Shown piece by piece: positions 1 through 10,899 of a stretch of 35,941 nucleotides of DNA; position 1 is the first letter of the stretch; each line of letters begins with the position of its first letter. This stretch comes from Enterobacterales bacterium (lineage in GTDB: Bacteria; Pseudomonadota; Gammaproteobacteria; Enterobacterales; Kangiellaceae): assembly GCA_030949565.1 (NCBI GenBank), contig JAUZSK010000035.1, positions 1 to 35,941 of the forward strand. The letters run 5' to 3'. The notes beneath the pieces are model-generated. The model had not been told where the DNA came from, searched no databases, and saw nothing but the letters and a program-made list of their open reading frames with translations. Made by a program: the position numbers and the translations under genes.

Positions 1-200
1 AGTATCGGCGCTACCGCTCTCAATTGACGCATATAGGAGTCACCGACAGCTTGCTCTTTAGCTAGACTAAAGACTTGAGACGCGCTACTTCCGATATCCG
101 GTAGATCGTTGGAAGCTGCAAAAGAGCCCGCAGCAAAAGCGAAGATGCAACTGGTAGCAAATGGCAATATAAAGGAAGTGAATTGTAGTGATGGTTTCAT
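1..200 (-). CDS. bepA: BepA-type M48 metalloprotease, N-terminal fragment
   Basis: Only the first 66 codons are inside the window; the gene runs off the left edge. The ATG at 200 opens a signal peptide (MKPSLQF, a hydrophobic stretch, cleavage near FAAS). The mature start then reads LPDIGSSASQVFSLAKEQA followed by MRQLRAVAPIL. This matches the region just after the signal peptide in BepA/YfgC (LPDMGTSAG...MGDFYVRQLRGSAPL in E. coli). BepA is a periplasmic M48 zinc protease and chaperone that acts on outer membrane protein assembly (LptD, BAM). The HEXXH active site would lie outside the window, so catalysis cannot be checked. The divergent tusA-like and perM genes are its usual neighbours in gammaproteobacteria, which supports the call. 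An upstream ATG at about 219 is in another frame. Confidence 0.8.
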   Translation of the reverse strand, partial: MKPSLQFTSFILPFATSCIFAFAAGSFAASNDLPDIGSSASQVFSLAKEQAVGDSYMRQLRAVAPI

Positions 201-398
201 GGTTGATAATTCTACTCATTAAAAGGCTTAAGTATGCAGTCCGCTATTCACATTATGATACTTATAAATCAATTAAGTTCCTAAAAAATTTAGCTTTAAT
301 GGTGCAGCCTCGTGACCGATAGTTTATCATTGTTGCCAATAAAGAGACACCACAATAGCCATGCTAACCAGAATGAGCTTTTATTAGGTATATAAGTC

Positions 399-653
399 AT
401 GCAACAAAATCACATAAAAGTCGCCACTAGGGATAAAGCTTTGCTAGTGGATGCTCGCGGCCTGGCTTGCCCGATGCCTTTATTAAAGTTAAAACAAAGT
501 TTAAAGCGATTAGAGAAAGGTCAAACACTGCTTATGTTGGCAACCGATCCCGTATCAAAAAGAGATTGTGTTTCATTTATACAAGGTACAGAACATCAAT
601 TAGACCTAGTGCAACAAGGCGATGAGTTTCACTTTCATGTGATTAAGAGGTAA
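399..653 (+). CDS. TusA/SirA-family sulfur carrier protein
   Basis: An 84-residue protein of the TusA/SirA/YedF fold. The family signature DARGLACPMPLLK is at residues 18-30, with the persulfide-carrying Cys at about 24 in a CPxP motif. Family members relay sulfur as a protein persulfide, for example to tRNA 2-thiouridine synthesis or to other sulfur acceptors. The substrate of this copy cannot be read from sequence. It lies between bepA (divergent) and perM (9 bp downstream, same strand), a common gammaproteobacterial arrangement, so it is probably co-transcribed with perM. Its ribosome site is weak (TTAGG about 12 bp ahead of the ATG). It is not necessarily the true TusA of the thiouridine pathway, so no symbol is given. 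Confidence 0.85.
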   Translation: MQQNHIKVATRDKALLVDARGLACPMPLLKLKQSLKRLEKGQTLLMLATDPVSKRDCVSFIQGTEHQLDLVQQGDEFHFHVIKR

Positions 654-662
654 ATACTAACG

Positions 663-1733
663 ATGAGTCGATTATTTTTGCGCTGGTTTAGGCGTAATTT
701 TTCAAATCCACAAGCGGTTATTCTCGCCGTATTGTTGATAGCAGGATTTTTGACCATCTATTTTATGGGAAAAATCCTTATGCCATTGTTGGTCGCTACG
801 GTTTTGGCTTATTTATTGGAATGGGCCGTTAGTGCAATGGTAAAAAAACGTATTCCACGTTTGATATCCGTTATTACTGTTTTTATATCCTTTTGTACCA
901 TTAGTTTAGCAATTATCGTTGGCATTATCCCTCTAGTGGGTCATCAAATAGAATCCTTATTTACTGATTTACCTAACATGGCAGCGAACATTCACGCTAA
1001 ATTACTCGAAATTCCAGAAAAATACCCTGAATTAGTGACTAAAGAGCAAATTGAGTTGGTCATCCAACAACTGGGATCTGGTTTGACTAATATGGGGGAT
1101 TTATTGGTATCGGCATCATTAGCTTCCTTTAAAAATATTGTAACCATCATGATTTATATGATTTTGGTACCTCTGTTGATATTTTTCTTTTTAAAAGATA
1201 AACAAACCATTTTACATTGGTTTACTCGTTGGCTACCTGATGATAGGCAGCTATCAATGCGTGTTTGGAAAGAATTGGATGTTCAAATAGGAAACTACGT
1301 TCGTGGCAAGGTGGTCGAGATCTTTGTGGTTGGAGGCGTGACCTACGTGTCTTTTGTTATATTCGGTCTTAATTATTCTGTTTTATTAGCTGTTTTGGTT
1401 GGTTTGTCAGTATTGGTACCCTACATTGGCGCAACGCTGGTGACTATTCCTGTTGCTTTAGTCGGGCTAATTCAGTTTGGTGGGGGTGACACCTTCATGT
1501 ATTTAATGGTGTCTTATCTCATTATCCAAGCCATCGATGGCAACCTATTAGTGCCGCTGCTTTTTTCAGAGACCAACAACCTTCATCCTGTGGCAATTAT
1601 CGCCGCGGTGTTATTTTTCGGTGGTATCTGGGGATTTTGGGGCGTATTTTTTGCAATACCCTTGGCAACTTTAGTGGTTGCCGTAACCGATGCGCTAGAT
1701 GATAGTCAAGTTGCTGATGCCGAAGAAACCTAA
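663..1733 (+). CDS. perM: PerM/AI-2E-family membrane transporter
   Basis: A 356-residue polytopic inner membrane protein of the AI-2E exporter (UPF0118/PerM) family. A cytosolic basic start (SRLFLRWFRRNF) precedes two hydrophobic segments in the first 60 residues. Another pair lies near 60-95, and one near 145-170 (IVTIMIYMILVPLLIFFFLKD, the family's conserved F-L-K-D signature). A C-terminal cluster spans about 215-345, with the typical V-P-Y-I-G motif and I-D-G-N-L-L-V-P. The family length is usually 350-370, so it is complete. The transported substrate is unknown; the AI-2 label is historical. The GAGG of its ribosome site overlaps the end of the tusA-like gene. The downstream neighbour gltD is convergent. 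Confidence 0.88.
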   Translation: MSRLFLRWFRRNFSNPQAVILAVLLIAGFLTIYFMGKILMPLLVATVLAYLLEWAVSAMVKKRIPRLISVITVFISFCTISLAIIVGIIPLVGHQIESLFTDLPNMAANIHAKLLEIPEKYPELVTKEQIELVIQQLGSGLTNMGDLLVSASLASFKNIVTIMIYMILVPLLIFFFLKDKQTILHWFTRWLPDDRQLSMRVWKELDVQIGNYVRGKVVEIFVVGGVTYVSFVIFGLNYSVLLAVLVGLSVLVPYIGATLVTIPVALVGLIQFGGGDTFMYLMVSYLIIQAIDGNLLVPLLFSETNNLHPVAIIAAVLFFGGIWGFWGVFFAIPLATLVVAVTDALDDSQVADAEET

Positions 1734-1791
1734 TTGATAGACTGCTACTCGGTTTTCGATAGCGCATAAAAAAGTTGGGATAATTGGCAGT

Positions 1792-3288
1792 CTAGTGCGA
1801 TTCCTTTTCGCTAAATCGGGTCAGAATTTGGCTAGCGGCTTGCACGCCGTCGGAGACCGCGGTAACAACCAGATCAGCGCCTCTGACCATATCACCACCC
1901 GCATAAATATTTCGTAGGTTGGTTTCTAATGAATGACTCATCGAATCTTTGGGTTGCATATGGACTCGACCGTCTTCTTCTAGCTGTAATCCTAGGTCAT
2001 CAAAACTGGCTTCAGGGCTTGGCGCAAATCCAAAGGCGGTGATGACGCAATCGGCCGATAAAAAATGCTGGCTACCTTCAATCGTTTTAAACTGCTGGCG
2101 TAGTTGGCTAGTGTCGTTAGGATTGCGTTACTTGGCGTGTTTCCAGTAAATTCAATCCTATTACCTGATTGTTGCTATCTGTTTCTATGCTAGTCGGCTG
2201 TTGGTTGAACATAAATTCAACACCCTCTTCTTGGGCGTTCTTAACTTCTTGAGGAGAACCCGGCATCAAGCTTGCTGAGAGCGCCGATAAATACAGGTGA
2301 CTTTGGCTGCTTGCTGACGTATGGCACTTCTAACACTATCCATGGCGGTATCGCCACCACCAATAACCACCACTTTCTGGTTTTTAAGCGAGTTGCGGGC
2401 GGAAAACACTCACGCAGGGCTTGGTAGTTTTCAGCAATTTTGATTAACATTGCCAATCAAATAGTCGAGTGCGTTGATAAAGCCTTTGGCTTGAAAACCT
2501 TCAAAATTACCTTCTATTCTGCGGTAGGTTCCCATTGCCAAAAAGAGTGCGTCATACTCACCACGGAGTTGTTGTATACTGACGTCTTTACCTATTTCGG
2601 TATTGAGTTTAAATTCAACGCCAATGTCCTGTAAAAACTCTTTTCGATTGCGCATGACTGATTTTTCTAATTTAAATCCTGGTATACCAAAAGTTAACAA
2701 GCCTCCAATATCAGGGTATCGATCGTAAACTACAGCTTTTACGCCTTGGTTAGCTAATCTATCTGCGCAAGCAAGACCAGCAGGACCTGCGCCAATGATG
2801 GCAACTTTAAAGTTTGAAAATTGGCTATTAATTTTGCTAGGACGCCATTTCATGGCGATAGCCTGATCACTTATATTTTTTTCAATTGCACCGATAGTGA
2901 CGGCGCCAAACCCCGTATTGATAGTACAGGCTTGCTCGCATAAACGATCTTGTGGGCAAACTCGACCGCATATTTCAGGTAAAGGATTGGTTTCGTACAT
3001 TAATTCTGCTGCTTGTATATTGCGACCGCTACGCACACTTTCTAACCAGTTTGGAATGTAATTATGTAGCGGGCATTTCCATTCACAATAGGGATTTCCG
3101 CAATCGAGACATCGACTAGCTTGTTGGCTAAGCTGTTGTTCATTAGATTTAGCATAAATTTCTTTAAAATCGATAGAACGCTCATCCGCACTACGTTTAT
3201 CGGCTAACTCTCTTGGATATTCCAAGAAATCCAACGTTTCTTTTTCTTTATAGGTGACATTGCCGGTGGTTGTTTTTTGTTGAGACAT
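1792..3288 (-). pseudogene. gltD: Glutamate synthase small subunit, four apparent frameshifts
   Basis: GltD passes NADPH electrons through FAD and 4Fe-4S clusters to GltB for glutamate formation from glutamine and 2-oxoglutarate. The intact N-terminal part carries the cluster cysteines (CLDCGNPYC, CGRVCPQDRLCEQAC) and the FAD site IGAGPAGLACADRLANQG. Beyond codon 280 the protein must be pieced together from several frames: LIGNVNQ / IAENYQALREC / FSARNSLKN...VVVIGGGDTAMD (NADPH site) / MPGSPQEVKNAQEEGVEF / NDTSQLRQQF...VITAFGFAPSPEASFDDLG...IYAGGDMVRGADLVVTAVSDG, ending at a TAG at 1792-1794. Shifts lie at about 2438-2441 (+1, A run on the coding strand), 2403-2406 (-1, T run), about 2267 (-1) and 2126-2133 (+1); they sum to zero, giving about 498 residues. 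The start ATG overlaps the gltB stop by one base (TAATG). It is either a pseudogene or, more likely, affected by base-calling errors. Confidence 0.85.
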
Positions 3289-6200
3289 TAGTTCACCACC
3301 CTTAAATTGATCGATGGTTTGACACCAATCCGATTACTACCTTCGTTACTGATGGGGTGGCTTTTGGTTGGTGAGGTTTCAACCGAAGATTTTGGGATAA
3401 CCAGCATAAAATAATCGATATACTGATCGAAGTTTCGTTTGACCTTTTTGGCCCAAGCACTATCGGTATGCTCAATATGCTGTTGAATCATTTCAACTAA
3501 CTGCTCGGTATAATCGTCACACTCATTGTCGCTAAAACTATATAATTCGACATGTTGCGGATTAATGTTTTTGTGCAGGGTATCTCTGATATCTAAAACG
3601 AAGGCTAGACCTCCAGTCATACCCGCAGCAAAATTTTCACCGACAGGGCCTAATATCAATACACTGCCCCCCGTCATATATTCACAACCATGATCGCCAA
3701 CGCCTTCGACTACCGCAAGGCTCCCGGAATTTCTTACCGCAAAACGTTCGCCAGCTTGCCCTGAGGCAAAGAGTTTTCCGCCGGTGGCACCGTAAAGACA
3801 GGTATTGCCAATAATTGAACCACGACTTGGGACATAATTAATATTAGCTGGTGAGCGAATACTAATACAACCTCCAGACATACCTTTGCCGACATAATCA
3901 TTGGCATCTCCGGTTAATTGCATATTAACGCCTTCTACATTCCATACGCCAAAACTTTGTCCGGCTATTCCATTAAAAGTAAGATTAATTGTCGGTGTTT
4001 GGTAATTTTGCTTGTTTAGTCGATATTGATTAATCTGATCACCGATATAGCCGGATAGCGCAGCACCGACTGAACGGTCGTAGTTTTTGATTCCATAATC
4101 TAATTGAATGTCTTTTTCAGCAAACTGCATTTTTGATTTAACGTCGCCTAAAATTTTACGATTTAGTATGCCTTGATCGTGAGGTTCGTTTCTAATTTGT
4201 TGATAATGAGCTTGTGAGCCCTCAGGGCGTTTTGCCGAGGTTAAGATAATGCCTAAATCTAATTTTTGCTGTTGCGGTGTATTTCCCGGTAACAGGTTAA
4301 GCAAGTCAGTGCGACCAATTAGCTGATCTAAAGACTCAACCGCTAAACGCGACAGCCATTGTCGTACTTCAGTGGCAATAAAGTCAAAATAGAGTTCAAC
4401 TTTCTCAGGTAATCCTTTGAAATGGTGTTTTCTAAGACGTGTATTTTGCGTGGCGATACCGGTCGCACAGTTATTTAAATGACATATTCTAAGGTATTTA
4501 CAACCTAATGCGACCATTGGTCCAGTGCCAAACCCAAAGCTGTCGGCACCGAGTATGGATCCTTTAATAACATCTAAACCGGTTTTAAGACCGCCGTCTA
4601 CCTGGAGGCAGATCTTGTCTCTTAAATTATTCTCAATCAGTGCTTGATGAGCCTCAGCTAAACCGATTTCCCAAGGGGTTCCAGCGTATTTAACTGAGGT
4701 TAGAGGGCTTGCGCCTGTGCCACCGTCATAACCGGCAATAGTAATCATATCGGCATAGGCTTTTGCTACCCCTGCTGCGATGGTTCCTACACCGGGCCCT
4801 GATACCAACTTGACTGAAATTAATGCTTTTGGATTAACCTGTTTTAAATCAAAAATTAGCTGCGCGATATCTTCTATCGAATAGATATCATGGTGTGGAG
4901 GAGGGGATATTAAAGTGACACCGGGAGTCGCGTGGCGAAGGTCAGCGATTTCTAAAGTGACTTTAGCGCCAGGCAATTGTCCGCCTTCACCAGGTTTTGC
5001 ACCCTGTGCAATTTTTATCTGCAACACTTCAGCGCTGGCTAAATAAGAGGCATTAACACCAAAGCGTCCGGAGGCTATTTGTTTAATTTTTGAGTTTTTA
5101 TCGGTACCAAAAGCGACTAGGATCTTCGCCACCTTCACCACTATTGGACCGAGCACCGATTCGATTCATTGCGACGGATAAAGCTTGGTGTGCTTCTGGA
5201 CTAAGCGCGCCTATCGACATGGCAGCAGAATCAAAACGCTTAAATATCTGGTTTTTACTCTCGATTCGCTTAATATCTAATGGATTTTTGCTTAGTTTTA
5301 GCTGCATTAAATCACGCAAATTGGTGATCGGTCGATTATTAACCTGATCGGCATAGGCAAGATAATCCTGATAGTGACCGGATTCAATGGCCTTTTGAAG
5401 TCCAGTGACAATATCTGGATTATAACTATGATATTCACCGCCATGTACAAACTTAAATTGACCCTTGCGCTGGATCTTATTGTCATTGGACCATGCTTTA
5501 AAATTAAGCTTGACCATTGTGTCGTGTAAATCACTAAAAGTCGCTCCACCAATACGTGAGCTAACACACTCGGAAAACACATTTCAATTATTGAGGCATC
5601 TAGGCCAACACATTCAAATAATTGAGCACTACGGTAGCTGGCAATGGTTGAAATACCCATTTTAGAAAGGATTTTCAATAGCCCTTTGTTGATGCCGGTT
5701 AGATAGTTTTTGCGTGCTTCAATAATATCGTACTGAAGTTTACCCTCCGTGGATAATCGATTGACGATTTGCAAAGCCATATAGGGTGATATAGCGGTTG
5801 CACCAAGACCAATCAACACTGCATAGTGATGTGGGTCACGAGTGGTTGCGGTTTCAACCACGATGTTGGTATCACAACGAAGCCCATCGGTAATTAATCG
5901 TTGGTGGACAGCGCCCGTGGCAAGAGCAGCATGAATTGGCACGGTATCTCGAGTAATATCACGATCTGATAGTTGCAAAATTACACAACCATTTTTAACC
6001 AGTTCTACCGCTTGATCACAAACGGCTACTAACGCATCACAAAGATCCATTGTTTTTGGATAATTGAGTGATATGGACTGAAACTGATAGCAGCCTTGAT
6101 CAAGCTCTTTCAATTGCTGAATTTTGGCGTAGTTAAGTACCGGTTTGTTTATAATGGCGCGAAAAGAAAGCCCGGTAGTTTCTTGAAAGACATTATGTTC

Positions 6201-7811
6201 TTTACCAAAACAGGTCTCTAGTGACATGACTGATGCTTCTCGCAGGGGATCAATCGGAGGATTAGTGACCTGTGCAAACTGTTGTCTAAAATAATCAAAA
6301 AGGTTGCGCGATTGTTGAGATAAAACCGCTAGTGGCGTATCGTCGCCCATTGAACTGGTTGCTTCTTGACTTTGGTTGGCTAACACCTGAATAACCTGTT
6401 CACATTCTTCGACTGATACATTAAACTGGGTTTGAAAAATCGGTAAATCTTTTAGATTTTCATTGATATAATTATCTGCGGCCTTTTTTTCTAGGCGCGA
6501 ATTGCTACGTAATCGAATAGTGTTTTCTCTTAGCCACTCTAAGTAGGGATGTCTATTTTTTAGAAGATCATCAATTTTATTGGTTCGCCAGATTCTGCCG
6601 CGAGTAATATCTGCAGCTAACATTTCGCCAGGACCGACTCGATCTTTTTCTACCACATCGCATTCATTATAATCCCAAACACCAACTTCTGAAGCCACCG
6701 TTAGAATGCGGTCTTTAGTGATCACATAGCGAGCAGGTCGTAAACCGTTACGATCCAGAGTACAGGCTATCTGCTCGCCATTTGACATAACGATCCCAGC
6801 CGGGCCATCCCAAGGTTCCATGTGCATCGAGTTAAATTCATAAAAAGCTTGTAAATCGGGGTCCATATTTCGCCGCTTAGCCCACGCTGGTGGGATTAAT
6901 AAACGAAGCGCTCGGAATATATCCATACCACCAGCCAGCATGACTTCTAGCATATTATCTAGCGTGGAAGAATCAGAACCTTTAAAGTTGACTAGTTGCT
7001 TAAGGTTTCCGAGATCCGGTAGTAAAGGACTATAGAGCTTGGCGTGACGCGCTTTGGCCCAGTCTCGATTGCCTGATATGGTATTGATTTCACCGTTATG
7101 AGCAAGAAAACGAAATGGCTGAGCAAACTTCCATAAAGGTGCAGTATTGGTGGAAAAGCGTTGATGGAACAAACTGATGGCGGTTTCTAAATTTGGGTCG
7201 GCTAAATCGGGATAAAATTGGTCCAGATATTTAGGCATAACCAGCGCCTTATAGACGATGACTCGGCAAGAAAGTGAGACCACATAATAGTCAGGATCAT
7301 CGGGGATCTGATCAGCGGCCCGACGGCGCGCGATAAATAGCCGTCTTTCAAGATCTTGCTTACTCCAACCTGGTGGTGCTTGCACAAAGACCTGCTCAAT
7401 ACGAGGCATGCTTTTAAGCGCTACGTCCCCACAAACCGCCTCATTTAGAGGTACTTGGCGCCATCCTGCCACCGTGAGGGTTTCTTTTTGCAGTTCTTTT
7501 TCTAGTATTTGTTTGGCAATATTTGCTTTGTCTGAATCCTGGCTAAGAAAAACTTGACCTACTGCAAAGCGGTCGCCAATGATAAAATTGAGGTCATGCG
7601 CGAGTTTTTTAAAAAATTGGATCGGCATTTGAATCAATAGCCCGCAGCCGTCACCGGTTTTACCGTCGGCCGATATGGCTCCGCGATGAGTCATACGTTT
7701 CAGAGCGGTGAGTGAAGTTTGCAGTAAGCGGTGGCTTTGTTTGCCGTCCAAATGAGCAATCAAACCAAATCCACAATTATCTTTTGCTTGGGCTGGTTGA
7801 TAAAGTCCCAT
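3288..7811 (-). CDS. gltB: Glutamate synthase (NADPH) large subunit, two apparent frameshifts
   Basis: The large subunit of glutamate synthase, about 1507 residues after repair (E. coli GltB is about the same). It has the Ntn class-II glutaminase domain first: the start MGLYQPAQAKDNCGFGLIAH exposes Cys13 after a short propeptide. The central and FMN domains follow, including GYDGGTGASPL and GLAEAHQ, then the 3Fe-4S region with CKYLRICHLNNCATG. The last part is the GXGXG beta-helix. I start at the ATG at 7811, because the AGGAG at about 7823-7827 serves it and the propeptide then has normal length; a GTG at 7856 would add 15 residues. Frame breaks fall at 5574-5577 (one T lost from a T run, between IIEMCF and SECVSSRIGGATF) and 5109-5112 (one T gained, between DPSRF and GTDKNSKIKQ). 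Both sides of each break are well conserved, so sequencing error is likely. It forms an operon with gltD. Confidence 0.9.
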
Positions 7812-8204
7812 TGAGATCATTTCTCCTTTAACGATTGCGTTTAATTTAAGTGACACAGTTTTAGCAGCGATTAGTTTACACCTGTATCATTTAACCAATA
7901 GATAGATAATAAGCATGAAGCGTTTTTTAAGCCAATAACTAAAATGGATAACACAAATAGAGATAATTTAAAAAACACCAAAAATCAGCCAGTTAGGTTC
8001 GTTAAACGGCATTATCATTTACAGTCATATCAAGTTGTTTAGATTTATTATCGGTTCCTTAGAAATAGCTAAAAACACTCACTTTTAAGGCGCTTTAGTG
8101 ACTATTGTTTAAAGTTGAATTTGTTAGCCTTTCGCTAAAAGTAAGCATATAATTCCATAACTAGTTAATTCGGTCACTTATTATGGGTATACAAGGATAG
8201 AATC
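7812..8204. other. Divergent gltB/galU intergenic region
   Basis: About 390 bp, very AT-rich, separating the divergent gltB and galU. I see no coding region of note. It must hold both promoters. A perfect TATAAT at 8148-8153 points towards galU; no convincing sites for a named regulator such as Lrp or NtrC could be assigned by eye. Confidence 0.6.
8148..8153 (+). promoter_or_regulatory. Possible sigma-70 -10 box for galU
   Basis: A perfect TATAAT lies 51 bp ahead of the galU ATG. No good TTGACA-like -35 is found at 16-18 bp spacing (the nearest, TTGTTA at 8121-8126, is 21 bp away), so this is tentative. Confidence 0.35.
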
Positions 8205-9176
8205 ATGAGAGACAAGAAAATCACAAAAGCAGTCATTCCTGTCGCGGGTCTTGGGACTCGGATGTTACCAGCGACTAAGGCCATTCCTAAGGAAATGCTA
8301 CCCATAGTGGATAAGCCCCTTATTCAGTATATCGTCGATGAGTGTGTTGCTGCCGGAATCTTACAAATCGTTCTGGTGACTCATTCTTCTAAAAATGCGG
8401 TAGAAAATCATTTTGACAAGTCCTTTGAATTAGAAACAACCCTAGAAAACCGTGTCAAAAGGCAGTTGTTGGATGAAATTCAGGCTATTTGTCCCAAGGA
8501 TGTTACGATTATGCACGTTCGTCAAGGTGAAACAAAAGGACTTGGACATGCCGTTTTAAAAGCCCGCCATTTGGTGGGTGAACAGCCTTTTGTAGTGGTG
8601 TTACCGGATGTCTTGATCGATGAAAGCTCATGTTGTTTAAAAAAAGATAACCTAACAACCATGATCAAGCGTTTCGAGACAACTGGTAAAAATCAAGTTA
8701 TGGTCGAGACTGTGCCCGATGCTTTGGTATCTAATTATGGAATTGCTGATTGTGATGGCCAAAAACTGTCCCCTGGTGGTTTTGCTCGGGTTATTAAAGC
8801 GGTAGAAAAGCCGAGCCAGGATGAAGCGCCATCTAATCTAGCGGTGGTTGGCCGTTATGTTTTATCTGAAAATATTTGGGATCTATTAGACTTTACTCCG
8901 CCTGGAACAGGCAATGAAATTCAGTTAACCGATGCTATTTCTAGCCTAATGAAAATAGAAACGGTTGAAGCCTACCATTTGATAGGTAAATCTCATGATT
9001 GCGGTTCAAAGCTCGGATATATGAAAGCTTTTGTTGAGTACGGCATTAGACATGATGAGAAAGGCCCCGATTTTCTCGAATATTTGAGTGAAATGGTAGA
9101 ACAGCAAAATAAGTTAAATAATGACTCTAAAACTGGAAATGTTCAATCCATTAGCAAGCTGCATCGAGGTCAATAA
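8205..9176 (+). CDS. galU: UTP--glucose-1-phosphate uridylyltransferase
   Basis: A 323-residue enzyme that makes UDP-glucose from UTP and glucose-1-phosphate in the cytosol, feeding envelope polysaccharides and galactose metabolism. The nucleotidyltransferase signature is at residues 10-35: [18 protein letters not shown] followed by [16 protein letters not shown]. Also visible are [17 protein letters not shown] (metal-binding aspartate region), [19 protein letters not shown] and [12 protein letters not shown], all GalU family blocks. The C-terminal 30 residues are polar and not conserved, which makes the protein slightly longer than E. coli GalU (302). An AAGGAT box lies 7-12 bp ahead of the ATG. 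It stands alone; the next gene is convergent. Confidence 0.95.
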   Translation: MRDKKITKAVIPVAGLGTRMLPATKAIPKEMLPIVDKPLIQYIVDECVAAGILQIVLVTHSSKNAVENHFDKSFELETTLENRVKRQLLDEIQAICPKDVTIMHVRQGETKGLGHAVLKARHLVGEQPFVVVLPDVLIDESSCCLKKDNLTTMIKRFETTGKNQVMVETVPDALVSNYGIADCDGQKLSPGGFARVIKAVEKPSQDEAPSNLAVVGRYVLSENIWDLLDFTPPGTGNEIQLTDAISSLMKIETVEAYHLIGKSHDCGSKLGYMKAFVEYGIRHDEKGPDFLEYLSEMVEQQNKLNNDSKTGNVQSISKLHRGQ

Positions 9177-9251
9177 CCTGCGGATTTCGCCCTGTTTCAA
9201 TATTTGTCTTGAAAGTCTATAAATGTAACTCACAGGTGTTTATTAAGGTTG

Positions 9252-9677
9252 TTATTCTTTTGTAGGCTTTGATATTTTTAAAAATACTATAGCAATCAAT
9301 ATTCCAAGCCAATCGGCTAACATATCAGCAAAACTAAAACTTCGATAGGGTATTTGTGATTGAATTAGCTCGACCAAAATGCCCAAAAGGCTAGAAATAA
9401 AAAATACTTTCCATAGCTGTAATCTTGGATAAGCCAACCCCAAAAACAGAGCAAACGCCCCAAACCCGACTAAATGAAATACTTTATCGATGTTGTCAAT
9501 GGATAGGCGATAATTAACACTTGGCATCAAGGTTAAATAGAGCAATAAGGCCGCATTAAGCCAAAAGACGATTCGCCACTTAGTGGAGTACTTGGGGTGG
9601 TAGAGTATTTTAAGTAAAAATTGCAAGGCCATATAAAATCCGAGTTTGCCAGCGCTTATTTGATTGATGGAAGTCAT
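9252..9677 (-). CDS. VanZ-family membrane protein
   Basis: 141 residues with about four hydrophobic segments and the VanZ-like pattern: IDKVFHLVGFGAFALFLGLA in the middle and ELIQSQIPYRSFSFADMLADWLGILIA near the end. The PxRxxxxxDxxxNxxG-type block near the C-terminus is the family mark, with the usual N replaced by D (DMLADWLG). The family takes its name from a teicoplanin-resistance protein, but most members have no known function, so none is assigned. The start ATG at 9677 is preceded by AAGGAATTG at good spacing. It is a single gene between convergent galU and divergent cysD. Confidence 0.8.
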   Translation of the reverse strand: MTSINQISAGKLGFYMALQFLLKILYHPKYSTKWRIVFWLNAALLLYLTLMPSVNYRLSIDNIDKVFHLVGFGAFALFLGLAYPRLQLWKVFFISSLLGILVELIQSQIPYRSFSFADMLADWLGILIAIVFLKISKPTKE

Positions 9678-9868
9678 CTTATCAATTCCTTAGTCAGATA
9701 AATAGTCGCTAAGTCTAAAAAATTTCTGCAACAGCTTGAAAGGCTTAATTATTGACTACTTTTTGGAGTATTTTAAGTTTTCTTCTGTTATCATCTGCCT
9801 ATCCAACACCGCCTATTAAAAATCTAAGGAAAGAGATTTCAAATAATCTATTTGGAAAGCTAATAAAC

Positions 9869-10774
9869 ATGCCTAAACTGACCCATTTACAACAGCTAGA
9901 AGCTGAAAGTATTTATATTTTTCGTGAAGTTGCCGCTGAGTTTGAAAATCCGGTTATGCTTTATTCAGTCGGTAAAGATTCCTCAGTGTTACTGCATCTA
10001 GCGCGCAAGGCTTTTTATCCCGGCAAACTCCCATTTCCTTTGTTACATGTTGATACCACTTGGAAGTTCAAAGAAATGATTGCTTTTCGAGATCGAATGG
10101 CGATCGAACATGGCTTTGAATTATTAGTTCATCAAAATCCTGAAGGGGTAGAGTTAGGCGTAAACCCTTTCACACATGGTAGTTCCAAGCACACTGATAT
10201 TATGAAAACACAAGGGCTTAAGCAGGCGCTTAACCAGTATAAATTTGATGCGGCATTTGGCGGTGCTAGGCGAGATGAAGAAAAGTCACGGGCCAAAGAA
10301 CGCGTTTATTCGTTTAGAGATAGTGAACACCGATGGGATCCTAAAAATCAGCGCCCCGAGCTTTGGGAGTTATACAACGCTAAGATCAATCAGGGTGAAA
10401 GTATTCGGGTTTTTCCTTTGTCCAATTGGACTGAATTGGATATTTGGCAATATATTTACCAACAAAACATTCAAATTCCGGATCTTTATTTTTCCAAAAA
10501 ACGGCCAGTAGTAGAGCGTGATGGCAGTTTGATCATGGTTGATGATGACAGAATGCCACTCGAAAAAGGCGAGACACCAATGATGAAATCCGTCCGGTTT
10601 CGTACTCTTGGTTGTTATCCTCTAACCGGAGCGGTTTGAATCGACTGCCAGCACCTTGCCCGATATCATTCAAGAGATGCTTTTAACTAAAACATCCGAA
10701 AGACAAGGTCGAAAAATCGATAGTGATGGCTAGTTGGCTCAATGGAAAAGAAAAAAAAGGAAGGCTATTTTTAA
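9869..10774 (+). CDS. cysD: Sulfate adenylyltransferase subunit 2, two apparent frameshifts
   Basis: CysD is the catalytic ATP-pyrophosphatase subunit of ATP sulfurylase and pairs with the GTPase CysN to make APS. The PP-loop [30 protein letters not shown] and the [21 protein letters not shown] block are all present. I start at the ATG at 9869 ([26 protein letters not shown] box ahead); a reading frame open from a TTG at 9752 would add 39 residues not found in the family. The frame breaks at 10635-10637 (one T too many, GAV / [15 protein letters not shown]) and at 10727-10735 (-1, DSD / [12 protein letters not shown], the conserved CysD C-terminus), ending with TAA at 10772-10774. Repaired length is 301 residues, the family norm (302 in E. 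coli). Likely assembly indels rather than a dead gene. Confidence 0.88.
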
Positions 10775-10899
10775 TCTCGAAAATAGACGCTGTTGAGACT
10801 AAAAAAGTGACTATTTAGCGAGTATACAAAAATCACCCTAACGCTTCAGGTTGTCTTTTGAGGTAAGCTGATTCGTTAACAAAAAAAATAGGAACACCC

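Noticed and set aside
9752..9868. 39-residue N-terminal extension of cysD from a TTG
   Set aside because: The CysD family starts at [18 protein letters not shown]; the extension is not conserved. The TTGACT at 9752-9757 might instead be a -35 element, but no good -10 follows, so I did not call a promoter.
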